Below are positions 8,809 through 16,574 of a DNA stretch of 64,000 bases, piece after piece (the first letter of the stretch is position 1; the number at the start of each line of letters is the position of its first letter). The notes under the pieces are model-generated. The model searched no databases and was not told where the DNA came from. It saw nothing but the letters and a program-made list of their open reading frames with translations. The position numbers and the translations under genes were made by a program. Location: the NCBI GenBank assembly GCA_036265915.1, contig DATAOC010000005.1, positions 1 through 64,000 of the forward strand, in the 5' to 3' direction. This DNA is from AR12 sp036265915. GTDB taxonomy: Bacteria; Methylomirabilota; Methylomirabilia; Rokubacteriales; CSP1-6.

Positions 8809-9209
8809 AGCCAGAAGTCGTCTACACCAAGGCGGCGCCGAAGACCGGATTCTCCGAGGGCATGGAGTCGCCGATCGCCCAGGGCGTCAAGTGCGGCGAT
8901 TTCGTGTTCGTGTCGGGGCAGGGGCCGCTCGACCCGGTGACCAAGCAGGTCGTGTCGGACGACATCGAGCAGCAGACGCGCATCACGCTCGACAACGTCG
9001 TCAAGGTGCTGGAAGCGGCCGGCACGTCGCTCGGGAACGTGGTGAAGGTCGGAGTGTTCCTGCGCGACATGAAGGATTTCGACGCCTTCAACCGGGTGTT
9101 TCGCGAGTACTTCAAGGGCGTGCAGCCGGCGCGCACCACCGTCGAGGCCGCCGCGCCCCGCAAGGGCGTGAACGTCGAGATCGACGCCATCGCGTGGATT
9201 CCGCGCTGA
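8805..9209 (+). CDS. RidA (YjgF/UK114) family protein
   Basis: A 134-residue RidA-fold protein. The GTG start at 8805 overlaps the thioesterase stop and is preceded by a strong AGAGGAGG (8791-8798). VFVSGQGPLDPVT, the central NVVKVGVFLRDMKDFDAFN and PARTTVEA are typical; the Arg in PARTTVEA is the substrate-carboxylate Arg of canonical RidA. Family members hydrolyse reactive enamines/imines, and some act in aromatic (aminophenol, aminobenzoate) degradation, which would suit the CoA ligase neighbour. The actual substrate is inferred only from context. Confidence 0.88.
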   Translation: MKPEVVYTKAAPKTGFSEGMESPIAQGVKCGDFVFVSGQGPLDPVTKQVVSDDIEQQTRITLDNVVKVLEAAGTSLGNVVKVGVFLRDMKDFDAFNRVFREYFKGVQPARTTVEAAAPRKGVNVEIDAIAWIPR

Positions 9210-9221
9210 CCCGGCAGCTCG

Positions 9222-11858
9222 TCAGCGGCCCGAGCCGCGGACGATGCTGAATCCCGAAATGTCCCGGGACTGCACCAGCCGCGTGCCGAACGCGATCGCC
9301 TCGGCCTCCGTGGCGAACTCTCCGAGGAGAACCTGGCCGGAGGCGGTGTCCGGTATCGAGACCTGGATGCTGTAGGCCGCGATCGGCAGAGGCCCGGCGG
9401 GGCGCTCGGTGGTGAGTGCTGAGACCGGGACCGCCGGCCGGTCCGCCGCCCGCGTATCCGGCACCGGCGCCCTGCCGTCGCGCACCGCCGCCGGCGCGCG
9501 GCGCACGGCGGGTGTGTCGACTGATGTGGCCGCGCGCGGACGCAGGCGTGCCACGACATGGCCAGCGCCCCAGAGGCCGAGCCCGAGCGCGAGGATCGCG
9601 AGCGCCGCGCGGACGACCGTCGGCGCCGGCGGCGGCGTCCATCGCGGGCGCGCGCGCCGGCGCCGACCGTGCGCCGAGCTCGGACGGTCGTGGCTGTAGT
9701 AGCTGAAGTCCCGGAAATCAGGGCTGAGCTCGGCCTTCACGCCGTTCAGGCACACGCCGAGCAACGGCGTCTTCGTTCCGCTCAGCATGCCCTTGGCGCG
9801 ACGCAACGCTGCCCGCGGCACGTGGCCGACGCGCACGACGCACACGATACCGTCCGCCGCCGACGCCAGGATCGCGGCGTCAGCCACCGAGAAGATCGGT
9901 GCCGAGTCCAGGATCACGTAGTCGTACCGCTGGCGGGCGTCGGCCACGAGCCGACTGAAGCCAGGCGAGCCGATCAGCTCCGAAGGGTTCGGTGCACGCC
10001 GTCCGCTCGGCAACACGAAGAAATTGTCCATGCCCGGCGAGTCGAGCAGGTGTTCCATCCCCGCCTTGCCGAGCATCAGATCGGCGAAGTTCAGCGTCGC
10101 GTCGTCGAGCCCGACGGACCCGAGCACGACGTCGGTCACGCCGGGGTCGCGGCGGATGCCGAAGATCTGGCCGATGGAGGGGTTGCGCAGGTCGGTCTCG
10201 ACCAGGAGCGTCTTCTTGCCGAGCTGAGCGAGCGCGATGGCCAGGTTCGTGGCGATGGTGGTCTTGCCTTCCCCCTGCGAGGTGCTGGTGACCACGATCG
10301 TCTTGATGTCGCGGTCGAGCACGCTGAAGAGGACGTTCGTCCGGAGCCCGCGCACCGCCTCCGCCAGGGGCGAGCGCGGCGCGAACACCGTGGGAAGCAC
10401 CGCATAACGTTCGTGATGCTCCTCGTCGCCTCTGCCAGGCGGAGCTTGACCGTCCGCCGCCGCCGTGGCCTGGGGATCGATGTGGCCGATCACGGCGAGA
10501 ATCGGCGTTTCCAGCAGCGACTCCAGGTCATCGATGGCGCCGATGGAGGTATCGAGGGCCTCGGCGATGAATGCCAGCAGCAGTCCCATCACCGCCCCCA
10601 GCGCCAGCCCGACGAAGGCGCGCTGCATGGCCTGCGGCTCGTTGACCGCGGCCCGGGACTCCAGCGCGGGACGCACGATCGTGACCTCGGCGACCTGCTC
10701 CTTCTCCTTGATGAGCGCTTCCTGCAGCCGCTCCTTCAGCAGGGAGAAGATGCGCTCGTTCACCTTGACCTCTCGCTCGATGCGCGCGGTCTCGAGCGCC
10801 ACCGCCGGCAGCGTGGCGACCCGGTCGTTCACCTCCCGGATGACCGTCTGCACCTGCAGGCTCCGCGCGCGCAGCACGTCGAGCTGCGAGGCCAGAGCTT
10901 TCCGCAGCCGCAGGCGGTTTGCCGTCACCACGTGCGCGAGCTCGCGCCGGACGCTGTCGATCCGCGCGTCGACCGCGCGAACCTGCGGGTGTGTCGGCTG
11001 CAGCGCCAGCAGGAGCGTGTCGCGCTCGAGCACGAGCTCGCTCAGCGTCGCCTGCAGCTTGCTCAGATTCGCGTCGGGCGTGGCGCCCGGCGGCACGGCC
11101 GTGGGCAGGCCGCCGTCGTCCCGGCTGACGAGGTCGAGCTGGACCTGGGTGGCGCGAATGTCGCGCTGGATGCGCTCGTGCTCGCTCTCCTGCTCGGCCA
11201 GGCGCACGAGCGCGGCCCGTGTCTCGTCCTGCAGCAGCAGGACCTTGTTGGTCTCCTGGAACGTTCGCAGCCGCTCCTCGGAATCCCGTAGCCGCCTGCC
11301 GACCTCGGAGAGCTGGCCCTCGATGAAGCGGCGCGCTTCCACGATCTGGTACGTCCGGGTCTCGATGTCGTTGTCGCGGAACGCCTCCGCCACGCTGTTG
11401 GCGATGCGCGCGGCGGCGCCCGGCTCGGACGCGGTCGTCGTGATATCGATCAGGCTCGTGCGATCCGCCCGGGTGACCTCGACCTGTGTGGACAGCGTCT
11501 GGATCACCGCCTGGTAGGCGGCGGAGGCGCGGATGTCGTCCGCGCCGACCGACGGCGGCAGCAGTGACAGCATCTTGGCCGCGCGCGCCAGCACGGGGAA
11601 GCTCTTCACGAGCGCGGCGTTCGTGTCGAGATCGCCGACGGGGCTCACGCCGACGATGTCCCGCAGCAGCAGCGTGTTGACGTTGAAGGAACGCTCGAAC
11701 TTCACGACGGCCGTCGCGCGATAGAGCGGCGGCGGCGACTGAAGCACGGCCAGCGCGTAGGCGGCGGCGGCCGCCACCAGCGGCGGCAGCACGGCAAGCC
11801 ACTTCCGGCGGCGGATCACCCACCAGTAATCGCGGAGGTTCGGCTCCTGCTGAGGCAC
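9222..11858 (-). CDS. Wzz/BY-kinase chain-length regulator with extra SPOR-like C-terminus
   Basis: An 878-residue inner-membrane protein for exopolysaccharide assembly. Order: TM1 (about 20-40), Wzz domain, long coiled coil (about 170-390), TM2 (about 415-435), then a bacterial tyrosine-kinase ATPase with Walker A TSTSQGEGKTT (about 525), Walker A' LLVETDLRNPS (Glu where Asp is usual) and Walker B YDYVILDSAP (about 645). Unusually, the chain continues: an Arg-rich stretch, a third TM (about 748-770), a Pro/Ala linker and a SPOR-like module (YSIQVSIPDTASGQVLLGEF). The usual C-terminal tyrosine cluster is reduced to one YY. The GTG start lies 2 bases after the OPX stop. Confidence 0.92.
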   Translation of the reverse strand: MPQQEPNLRDYWWVIRRRKWLAVLPPLVAAAAAYALAVLQSPPPLYRATAVVKFERSFNVNTLLLRDIVGVSPVGDLDTNAALVKSFPVLARAAKMLSLLPPSVGADDIRASAAYQAVIQTLSTQVEVTRADRTSLIDITTTASEPGAAARIANSVAEAFRDNDIETRTYQIVEARRFIEGQLSEVGRRLRDSEERLRTFQETNKVLLLQDETRAALVRLAEQESEHERIQRDIRATQVQLDLVSRDDGGLPTAVPPGATPDANLSKLQATLSELVLERDTLLLALQPTHPQVRAVDARIDSVRRELAHVVTANRLRLRKALASQLDVLRARSLQVQTVIREVNDRVATLPAVALETARIEREVKVNERIFSLLKERLQEALIKEKEQVAEVTIVRPALESRAAVNEPQAMQRAFVGLALGAVMGLLLAFIAEALDTSIGAIDDLESLLETPILAVIGHIDPQATAAADGQAPPGRGDEEHHERYAVLPTVFAPRSPLAEAVRGLRTNVLFSVLDRDIKTIVVTSTSQGEGKTTIATNLAIALAQLGKKTLLVETDLRNPSIGQIFGIRRDPGVTDVVLGSVGLDDATLNFADLMLGKAGMEHLLDSPGMDNFFVLPSGRRAPNPSELIGSPGFSRLVADARQRYDYVILDSAPIFSVADAAILASAADGIVCVVRVGHVPRAALRRAKGMLSGTKTPLLGVCLNGVKAELSPDFRDFSYYSHDRPSSAHGRRRRARPRWTPPPAPTVVRAALAILALGLGLWGAGHVVARLRPRAATSVDTPAVRRAPAAVRDGRAPVPDTRAADRPAVPVSALTTERPAGPLPIAAYSIQVSIPDTASGQVLLGEFATEAEAIAFGTRLVQSRDISGFSIVRGSGR

Positions 11859-11860
11859 GG

Positions 11861-12916
11861 TTACCGGAGCAGCTCGCGCAGCAGCAAGTACTGGCTGAAC
11901 GGCGTGAGCGGCAGGGCGGCGAACTCGAGCGTCGGCTTCAGCTTGGCGAGGAACGCGTTCCAGTTGGCGATGGCCGTCCGCGGCAGCACGATGACGTCGT
12001 TCGCCTGGAGCGCCACATCCTGCGACCGGTCGAGGCCGGACATCGCGCGCTCGAAATCGACGGCGACGACCTGCGGATTGCGCAAGTCACCGCGGATCAC
12101 GCGGGCGCTATCGAGCAGCGCGGTGTCCTTCGGTCCGCCCGCCAGCGCGAGCGCGTGCGACAGGCGCATCTTGGGCCCCAGGGGATACGCACCGGGCGAG
12201 TTCACCTCGCCCAGGAGGAATACCTTCTGGTCCTCCGTGCGCTTGCCGGGCACGAAGACGAGGTCGCCGGCGTCGACGACGAGGTCGCGGAGCCGGTCGC
12301 CATCGGCGAGCAAGGCCACGACGTCGATCGTGTAGGTTCGGCCGTCGCGCCGCACCAGGCGCACGTCCTGCAAGTTCGCCTGCGCGCGCGGGCCTCCGGC
12401 AGCGACCAGCACGTCCACCAGGGTCGTCCGTCCGCGCAGCGGCAGGTGGCTGTTGTTCTGGACCTCGCCGATGACGGAGACCGTCTTGCTGCGGTAGTCC
12501 TTCACGGTCACCGCAACGCTCACGAGGCGGTGCGTCGTTGCGAGGGCGCGGCGCATCTCCGCGGCCGCCTGCTCGCTCGTGAGGCCGGCCACCTTGACCT
12601 CGGAGAAGCTCACCGTCACATCCCCGTTCGGCTTGACCTCGGCGGACAGCCGGTCCTGCGCCATCTCCTTCGTCATGAGGATGTCGAGCACGTCGCCCGG
12701 TCCGATCTTGTACGCCGCCCGTCCGTCGACGGTCACGAAGCTCTCGTTCTCCAGCACGGGCGGTGGCAGCGGTGCGGCCTCCGTGGGTCCGGTCCCGCTC
12801 GCCTCACGGCTCACCTCGGTCGCCGTTGTCGTGGGGCGCGGCGCCGAGCTCGCACAGCTCGCGAGCATGAGCGACACGAGCGCAATGCAGCCGAGACGGG
12901 ACGCGCGCCGGGTCAT
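11861..12916 (-). CDS. Polysaccharide export lipoprotein (Wza/OPX family)
   Basis: A 351-residue outer-membrane polysaccharide export (OPX) protein. A lipoprotein signal ends in the lipobox LASC (about residue 21). AYKIGPGDVLDILM (about 68) opens the poly-export domain, followed by at least two SLBB domains (KTVSVIGEVQNNSHLPL; KVFLLGEVNSPGAYPLG). It would form the periplasmic/outer-membrane conduit that works with the adjacent Wzc-like kinase. The C-terminus lacks an obvious long Wza-type helix but ends in hydrophobic TPFSQYLLLRELLR. Its ATG overlaps the stop of the HD-GYP-like gene. Confidence 0.92.
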   Translation of the reverse strand: MTRRASRLGCIALVSLMLASCASSAPRPTTTATEVSREASGTGPTEAAPLPPPVLENESFVTVDGRAAYKIGPGDVLDILMTKEMAQDRLSAEVKPNGDVTVSFSEVKVAGLTSEQAAAEMRRALATTHRLVSVAVTVKDYRSKTVSVIGEVQNNSHLPLRGRTTLVDVLVAAGGPRAQANLQDVRLVRRDGRTYTIDVVALLADGDRLRDLVVDAGDLVFVPGKRTEDQKVFLLGEVNSPGAYPLGPKMRLSHALALAGGPKDTALLDSARVIRGDLRNPQVVAVDFERAMSGLDRSQDVALQANDVIVLPRTAIANWNAFLAKLKPTLEFAALPLTPFSQYLLLRELLR

Positions 12917-13659
12917 GACGCCTCTCCATCCCGGTCCGCGTCGCTGGCGTCGTAGCCGAGGAACTCGCGGACATAGAGGAACGGGTTGTCGGCGAGATCG
13001 ATGATTTTCTCCGCCGCCAGCGGGCGCCCCCGGTGACGGGCGATGGCGACGACGGGACGCAGCGGCAGCCCGGGGTTCTTCTTCACCACGCAGCCCACCT
13101 CGCCGCTGTTGAGCCGGACGAGGCCGCTGATCGGGAAGCTCACGAGCATCTCGACGGCGGCCTTCAGCACCGCGTTGGGCACGTGCGCGCGCTCGCGGCG
13201 CAGCAGCTCCTTGACCGCGGCCGGCGGCCATTCGCGCGGACCGGAGGGCTGCTGCCGGGAGAGCGCGTCGTAACTCGCGGCGAGGGCGATGACCTGCGCG
13301 CGGATCTCGGGCGTCCCGTTCCGCCGCGCGTCGGGGCGGCCGTGCCTCGCGCCGCGTGCGCTCGCGTGGAGCAATGCCGCCCGTCCGAGCTCCGCGAGCT
13401 CGAGCTGCGAGCACTGCAGATTCATGCCGATCCGCAGGGCCAGGATGGCGACGTTCACGGCGACGTCCGCGGCGCCCGTCGCGCGCGCGTCGCCCCCCAG
13501 CAGGGGGACCAGCAAGGCGTCGCTGCTCTCGAGCTCGGCAATCAACATCTCGATGATCCCCTCCACGCGGCCGGTCCCCGAGGCGAGCAATGCCTCGGTG
13601 CCCTCGACCGCCTTCGCACGCGTGTCGATCGCGATGCGTGCTTCACTCGACAGGCTCAT
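12913..13659 (-). CDS. Degenerate HD-GYP domain protein
   Basis: A 248-residue cytosolic protein. VNVAILALRIGMNLQ...LAELGRAALLH aligns with the HD-GYP core, but the HD metal pair is lost (LLHASARGARHG where LLHDIGK is expected) and no GYP motif is seen. Later pieces ALAASYDALSRQQPSG, PPAAVKELL and VRLNSGEVGCVVKKNPGLPL, LRPVV still follow the family. It is therefore probably a non-catalytic c-di-GMP- or partner-binding module. Position between the HTH gene and the export genes, with ATGA overlaps on both sides, suggests it controls export or assembly. This reading is by eye, without a profile search. Confidence 0.72.
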   Translation of the reverse strand: MSLSSEARIAIDTRAKAVEGTEALLASGTGRVEGIIEMLIAELESSDALLVPLLGGDARATGAADVAVNVAILALRIGMNLQCSQLELAELGRAALLHASARGARHGRPDARRNGTPEIRAQVIALAASYDALSRQQPSGPREWPPAAVKELLRRERAHVPNAVLKAAVEMLVSFPISGLVRLNSGEVGCVVKKNPGLPLRPVVAIARHRGRPLAAEKIIDLADNPFLYVREFLGYDASDADRDGEAS

Positions 13660-13883
13660 GGCGCATCCGGCGGTGGCTCGCTGTGGTCCGCCGTCGCGTG
13701 CCCGTTGTGGGCGCCGTCGGTGCGACGCCGAGACATCAGGGCCAGGATCTCCGTGCGGCTGAAGCGCCATCGGCGGCCGATCTGATGGCCGGGCAAGACC
13801 CCCTGGCGAGCGAGCCGATAGACGGTCTTCACGTGGATCTGGAGCAGGGCCGCGGCCTGCGCGGGGGTGATTACTTCGCGCAT
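13656..13883 (-). CDS. Excisionase/MerR-type helix-turn-helix small protein
   Basis: A 75-residue DNA-binding protein. ITPAQAAALLQIHVKTVYRL followed by ARQGVLPGHQIGRRWRF is the HTH_17 (excisionase family) winged HTH: helix-turn-helix, then the wing containing GRRWRFSRTEI. The C-terminal 25 residues are polar and disordered-looking. No integrase is nearby, so this is unlikely to be a phage excisionase; as part of the coupled operon it is a candidate operon regulator. Start: ATG at 13883 preferred; an ATG at 13907 would add eight residues and overlap the nucleotidyltransferase further. Confidence 0.78.
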   Translation of the reverse strand: MREVITPAQAAALLQIHVKTVYRLARQGVLPGHQIGRRWRFSRTEILALMSRRRTDGAHNGHATADHSEPPPDAP

Positions 13884-14917
13884 GGGGCCGTCCGTGGTCG
13901 CGGCCATCTCCGCGCCGCTGTCGCCGCACGCCACAGACAGTCGCCGAGCTGCAGCGGCAGCCGCGGGCGGTCGTCGAACGGCCGCTCGAGCTCCACGGTG
14001 GCCTGGATGGCATTGGGCCATCGCAGCCGAAGCGCGGTGGCGAGCCGCGCCGGGCGCCGTAGCGCGAACGCGATCGACGGAGTGGTCATGTAGTGCGCGT
14101 CGCGCGCCCACTGTCTGAGGACCGCCTCCGCAAGCCAGCGCGGCTGCGGCGCGTCGACGTCTTCTCCGCCGCGGGCATCGAGCAGCTGCCGCGCCAGCCG
14201 CACGGCGCCGCCGATCCAGCCCGCCCGGCATTCTTCCGGTCCGAGGCATCGCTGCCAGTCGAAGTTCGCCGGCAGCGATTCGATCGCCGCGGCCACATCG
14301 CACAGCCATACGGGGCGCCAGAGGCCGTGGCCGAGCATGTGGACGGAGAGCAGGGCGAGATGGTCCTCGGCGCCGGGCACCCGCACGGCGTCGCCGCCGA
14401 GTGGCACGAGGCGGGAGCGCTCGTACACGTCGTCCCAGGAGCGGCCGGGCAGAGGCACGGTATCGTGCAGGTCGACCCGGCTGCGTTCCGCGCGCGCCGC
14501 CCGGAGCGCCGCGGCGGCGCGTGCGAGCTGCCCCGGGCCGACCCACAGGTCGACGTCTCCGTACGGGCGCAACCCCGGCGCGGGATAGAGACGCGCGGCC
14601 GCCCAGCCTTTGGCCAGCACGGGCTCGATGCCGGCGGACCTCAGCGCACCGACGGCCGCCGTGATCCGCCGCTCGTGCAGACGCGCCTGCAGCGTCTGCA
14701 GGCGGAACGTCGCGCGGAGGTCACGCGCCAGCGACGACCGCGCGCAGCCGGCGTGTCGCAGCTTCCACCACGCGAGGCCGCCCGCACCGGTGCGCATCAG
14801 CAGCGGCGCCACGTCGGCGAGCGCCTCCGGCGAAATCGAGAGCGGTGGCGGCGATGACCGCCAGGAGCCCGCGAGCACCGCGCCCACCACGACGCCGCGA
14901 GCCCGGCCGGTCAGCAT
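13871..14917 (-). CDS. Nucleotidyltransferase family protein (NTP_transf_5-like)
   Basis: A 348-residue cytosolic protein. AKGWAAARLYPAPGLRPYGD followed by VDLWVG (about residues 100-125) is the KG...LYP..G.R..GD(I/V)DLLV signature of the uncharacterised nucleotidyltransferase family 5, whose Asp pair would bind metal. C-terminal helices resemble the family's usual tail. Such proteins cluster with PqqD-like and HPr-kinase-like proteins in polysaccharide and peptide-modification loci; what is nucleotidylated is not established. Start: ATG at 14917, which overlaps the stop of the PqqD-domain gene. A longer upstream frame exists but lies inside that gene. Confidence 0.78.
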   Translation of the reverse strand: MLTGRARGVVVGAVLAGSWRSSPPPLSISPEALADVAPLLMRTGAGGLAWWKLRHAGCARSSLARDLRATFRLQTLQARLHERRITAAVGALRSAGIEPVLAKGWAAARLYPAPGLRPYGDVDLWVGPGQLARAAAALRAARAERSRVDLHDTVPLPGRSWDDVYERSRLVPLGGDAVRVPGAEDHLALLSVHMLGHGLWRPVWLCDVAAAIESLPANFDWQRCLGPEECRAGWIGGAVRLARQLLDARGGEDVDAPQPRWLAEAVLRQWARDAHYMTTPSIAFALRRPARLATALRLRWPNAIQATVELERPFDDRPRLPLQLGDCLWRAATAARRWPRPRTAPCAK

Positions 14918-15444
14918 CCACGGCTCTGGCACTTCGATCCGCGCTGGATGCAGCAGGTATTCGGAACGCCGCAGATCGGCAGGTCCGAGCACGACGGCGG
15001 CACGCGTGCCAGACACTCCACCAGCGTGATGCACGATCCGGCCTCGGCCGGCACGGGGGCGACGATCGATTCCACCAGGGGAACGAGCAGAGCGACCGCG
15101 CCCGTGATGCCAAGTGCGCGGATGACCTCGCGGCGCGCGTACTGGCGCGCGCGCCAGGACACGGCCGGGACATCGTCGAGCAAGCGGGCGCGATAGAGCT
15201 GGTTGAGGCCGCTCCACACGAGGCGCTCGGACGTCGGAATGCCGACTTCCCGCGCGAGGCGCGTCGCGGTCGCCGCCACCGGCGTCTGGCCGTCACAGCA
15301 CCGCCACACCAGCGTGGCCGTCCGGTTCAGACAGTGGGCGGTGTGCGACTCGAGGTCATAGACGAGCGTTTCGTCGGCGAGCGTTTCCACGACGAGTCCC
15401 GCCGATCGGGCACGCGGCATCACGGCTTCCCCGTCGCGTGTCAT
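14911..15444 (-). CDS. PqqD-domain protein with Tat-like helix and 8-Cys tail
   Basis: A 177-residue three-part protein. Residues about 12-92 are a PqqD-like winged helix (LVVETLADETLVYDLESHTA, then HCLNRTATLVW), the peptide-binding RRE fold. Residues 104-133 are a twin-Arg motif plus hydrophobic helix (RREVIRALGITGAVALLV). Residues 134-177 hold eight Cys (138, 144, 152, 158, 164, 165, 172, 177), consistent with a disulfide-knotted or metal-binding extracytoplasmic tail. ATG overlaps the kinase stop (ATGA); an ATG at 15420 is possible. The layout suggests a cytosolic recognition domain tethered to an exported Cys-rich peptide. Function unknown; the tail might be the substrate of the neighbouring enzymes. 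Confidence 0.82.
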   Translation of the reverse strand: MTRDGEAVMPRARSAGLVVETLADETLVYDLESHTAHCLNRTATLVWRCCDGQTPVAATATRLAREVGIPTSERLVWSGLNQLYRARLLDDVPAVSWRARQYARREVIRALGITGAVALLVPLVESIVAPVPAEAGSCITLVECLARVPPSCSDLPICGVPNTCCIQRGSKCQSRGC

Positions 15445-16259
15445 GCGGGCCGCCGCGCGCCGTCCGTCGCGTCCAGCAGCGCGCGCGCCACGTCGGCCGC
15501 TTCTCCGCGAGCGCCCTCGATGGCGGACGCGACCGCGACCGCACGCGGCACGATGGCCAGCGCCTCCGCGGGCCGGACGCGGGCGCCGACGGCGTGCTCG
15601 AGCAGGGCGATGCCGGCCTGGCCCGCGGACAGGCGGCGCGGGCGCCAGCGGGCGCCCGTGCGATAGCGCGTGACCACGACCATCCCGACCGGCAGCGGTA
15701 GTGGCGCGCTCCGGGCCGCCGCCGCCTCCGGTGGGACGCCGTCGCGCAGCCGCAGAGGTCTCGGATACGCGTGCACGCGGCCGTGCGGGTCGAGCACCGC
15801 GAACTCGTCGGAGTAATAGGTCGCACCCGCGGCGACGAGGGCGGCCACGAGGGTGCTCTTGCCGCTCATCGAGCGTCCGGGGATGACAATGGCGCGTCCG
15901 CGCCAGCCGACGACGCCTGCGTGCACGAACAATCGGCGCGGCGCATGGGCGGCGACGTAGAGCTCGAGGTCGGTCTCGAGCGCGCTCAGCGCCTCTTCAC
16001 GTCCCAGTGAGCGCGCGACGCGGACGGAGTTGGCGTAGACGACGTTGAAGCGCCGCAAGCCCCGTCCAGACGCAGAGCCGCCGCCGACGACGGAGTAGAG
16101 GCGCTCGACACGGCGGATGGCTGCCGGCACGGAGCCGGGTGGCAGACGCCGCGCGAGATCCGCGAGCAGCTGCGGCTCGTCCGTCCGGATGCCGATGGGC
16201 AAGCCGTACGCTCGCACACGAAGATCCGCCGCCCATCCCAGGCGGTCGAGATTCTCCAT
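15441..16259 (-). CDS. HprK-related P-loop kinase
   Basis: A 272-residue protein resembling the C-terminal catalytic domain of HPr kinase/phosphorylase. The P-loop GRSMSGKST is at residues 128-136, preceded by LFVHAGVVGWRGRAIVIP and followed by YYSDEFAVLD, the segment holding the acidic catalytic residues. The HPr-specific N-terminal domain and PTS genes are absent, so it is not a sugar-control kinase. Relatives accompany PqqD-like proteins and nucleotidyltransferases, including tailoring kinases of some lasso peptide clusters. It is first in the seven-gene coupled operon. A UGA codon lies directly before its ATG in the same frame. Confidence 0.82.
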   Translation of the reverse strand: MENLDRLGWAADLRVRAYGLPIGIRTDEPQLLADLARRLPPGSVPAAIRRVERLYSVVGGGSASGRGLRRFNVVYANSVRVARSLGREEALSALETDLELYVAAHAPRRLFVHAGVVGWRGRAIVIPGRSMSGKSTLVAALVAAGATYYSDEFAVLDPHGRVHAYPRPLRLRDGVPPEAAAARSAPLPLPVGMVVVTRYRTGARWRPRRLSAGQAGIALLEHAVGARVRPAEALAIVPRAVAVASAIEGARGEAADVARALLDATDGARRPA

Positions 16260-16574
16260 TCACGTCGACGTGGTCTTGAGGGCGACTGCGGTCGTCCCGG
16301 CCATCCTCGTTCCCCTCTGTTCCTTCGAGTGCGCTTCTGTTCCCTCGCGCGGCCTCCCGTGCCGAGCAGTGACCGTGCCAGGCCTCGCGGCAACTTGCGG
16401 GCCCAGTTTCGTGGCCAGCGGACCGGGCGTCGCCGTGCTGGCACCGACAGGCTGGCATCCGCGGTCATGCCGGCACGGAGATCGGACGCGGCGCGACGTG
16501 CGCGGTCGGTCGCGCACGCCGGCACCGCACCAAAGGGGGCGACGGGCGGGGCCGCTCTGAGTACACTCCCGGCT
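16260..16574. other. Divergent intergenic region, HprK-like operon versus dioxygenase
   Basis: This 315-base gap must hold both divergent promoters. I see a -10-like TACACT for the plus-strand gene but no convincing minus-strand promoter. CTGTTCC occurs twice (near 16317 and 16337). On the minus strand a 14-codon frame (MAGTTAVALKTTST) ends at 16260 immediately before the kinase ATG, preceded by GAGGGGAACGAGG; it may be a coupling mini-ORF or chance. Nothing else is supported. Confidence 0.4.
16562..16567 (+). promoter_or_regulatory. -10-like TACACT, 7 bases before the dioxygenase ATG
   Basis: GTACACT precedes the ATG at 16575 with 7 bases between, nearly identical to the arrangement before 6860. 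No Shine-Dalgarno is present, which fits a leaderless start. No -35 match was found. Confidence 0.35.

Noticed and set aside
13656..13883. Phage or integrative-element excisionase
   Set aside because: The HTH resembles excisionases, but there is no integrase, att-like repeat or phage gene, and the gene is embedded in a coupled operon.
9222..16259. A complete lasso peptide cluster
   Set aside because: Kinase, RRE-like domain and nucleotidyltransferase are suggestive, but no asparagine-synthetase-like cyclase, transglutaminase-type leader protease or convincing precursor is present.
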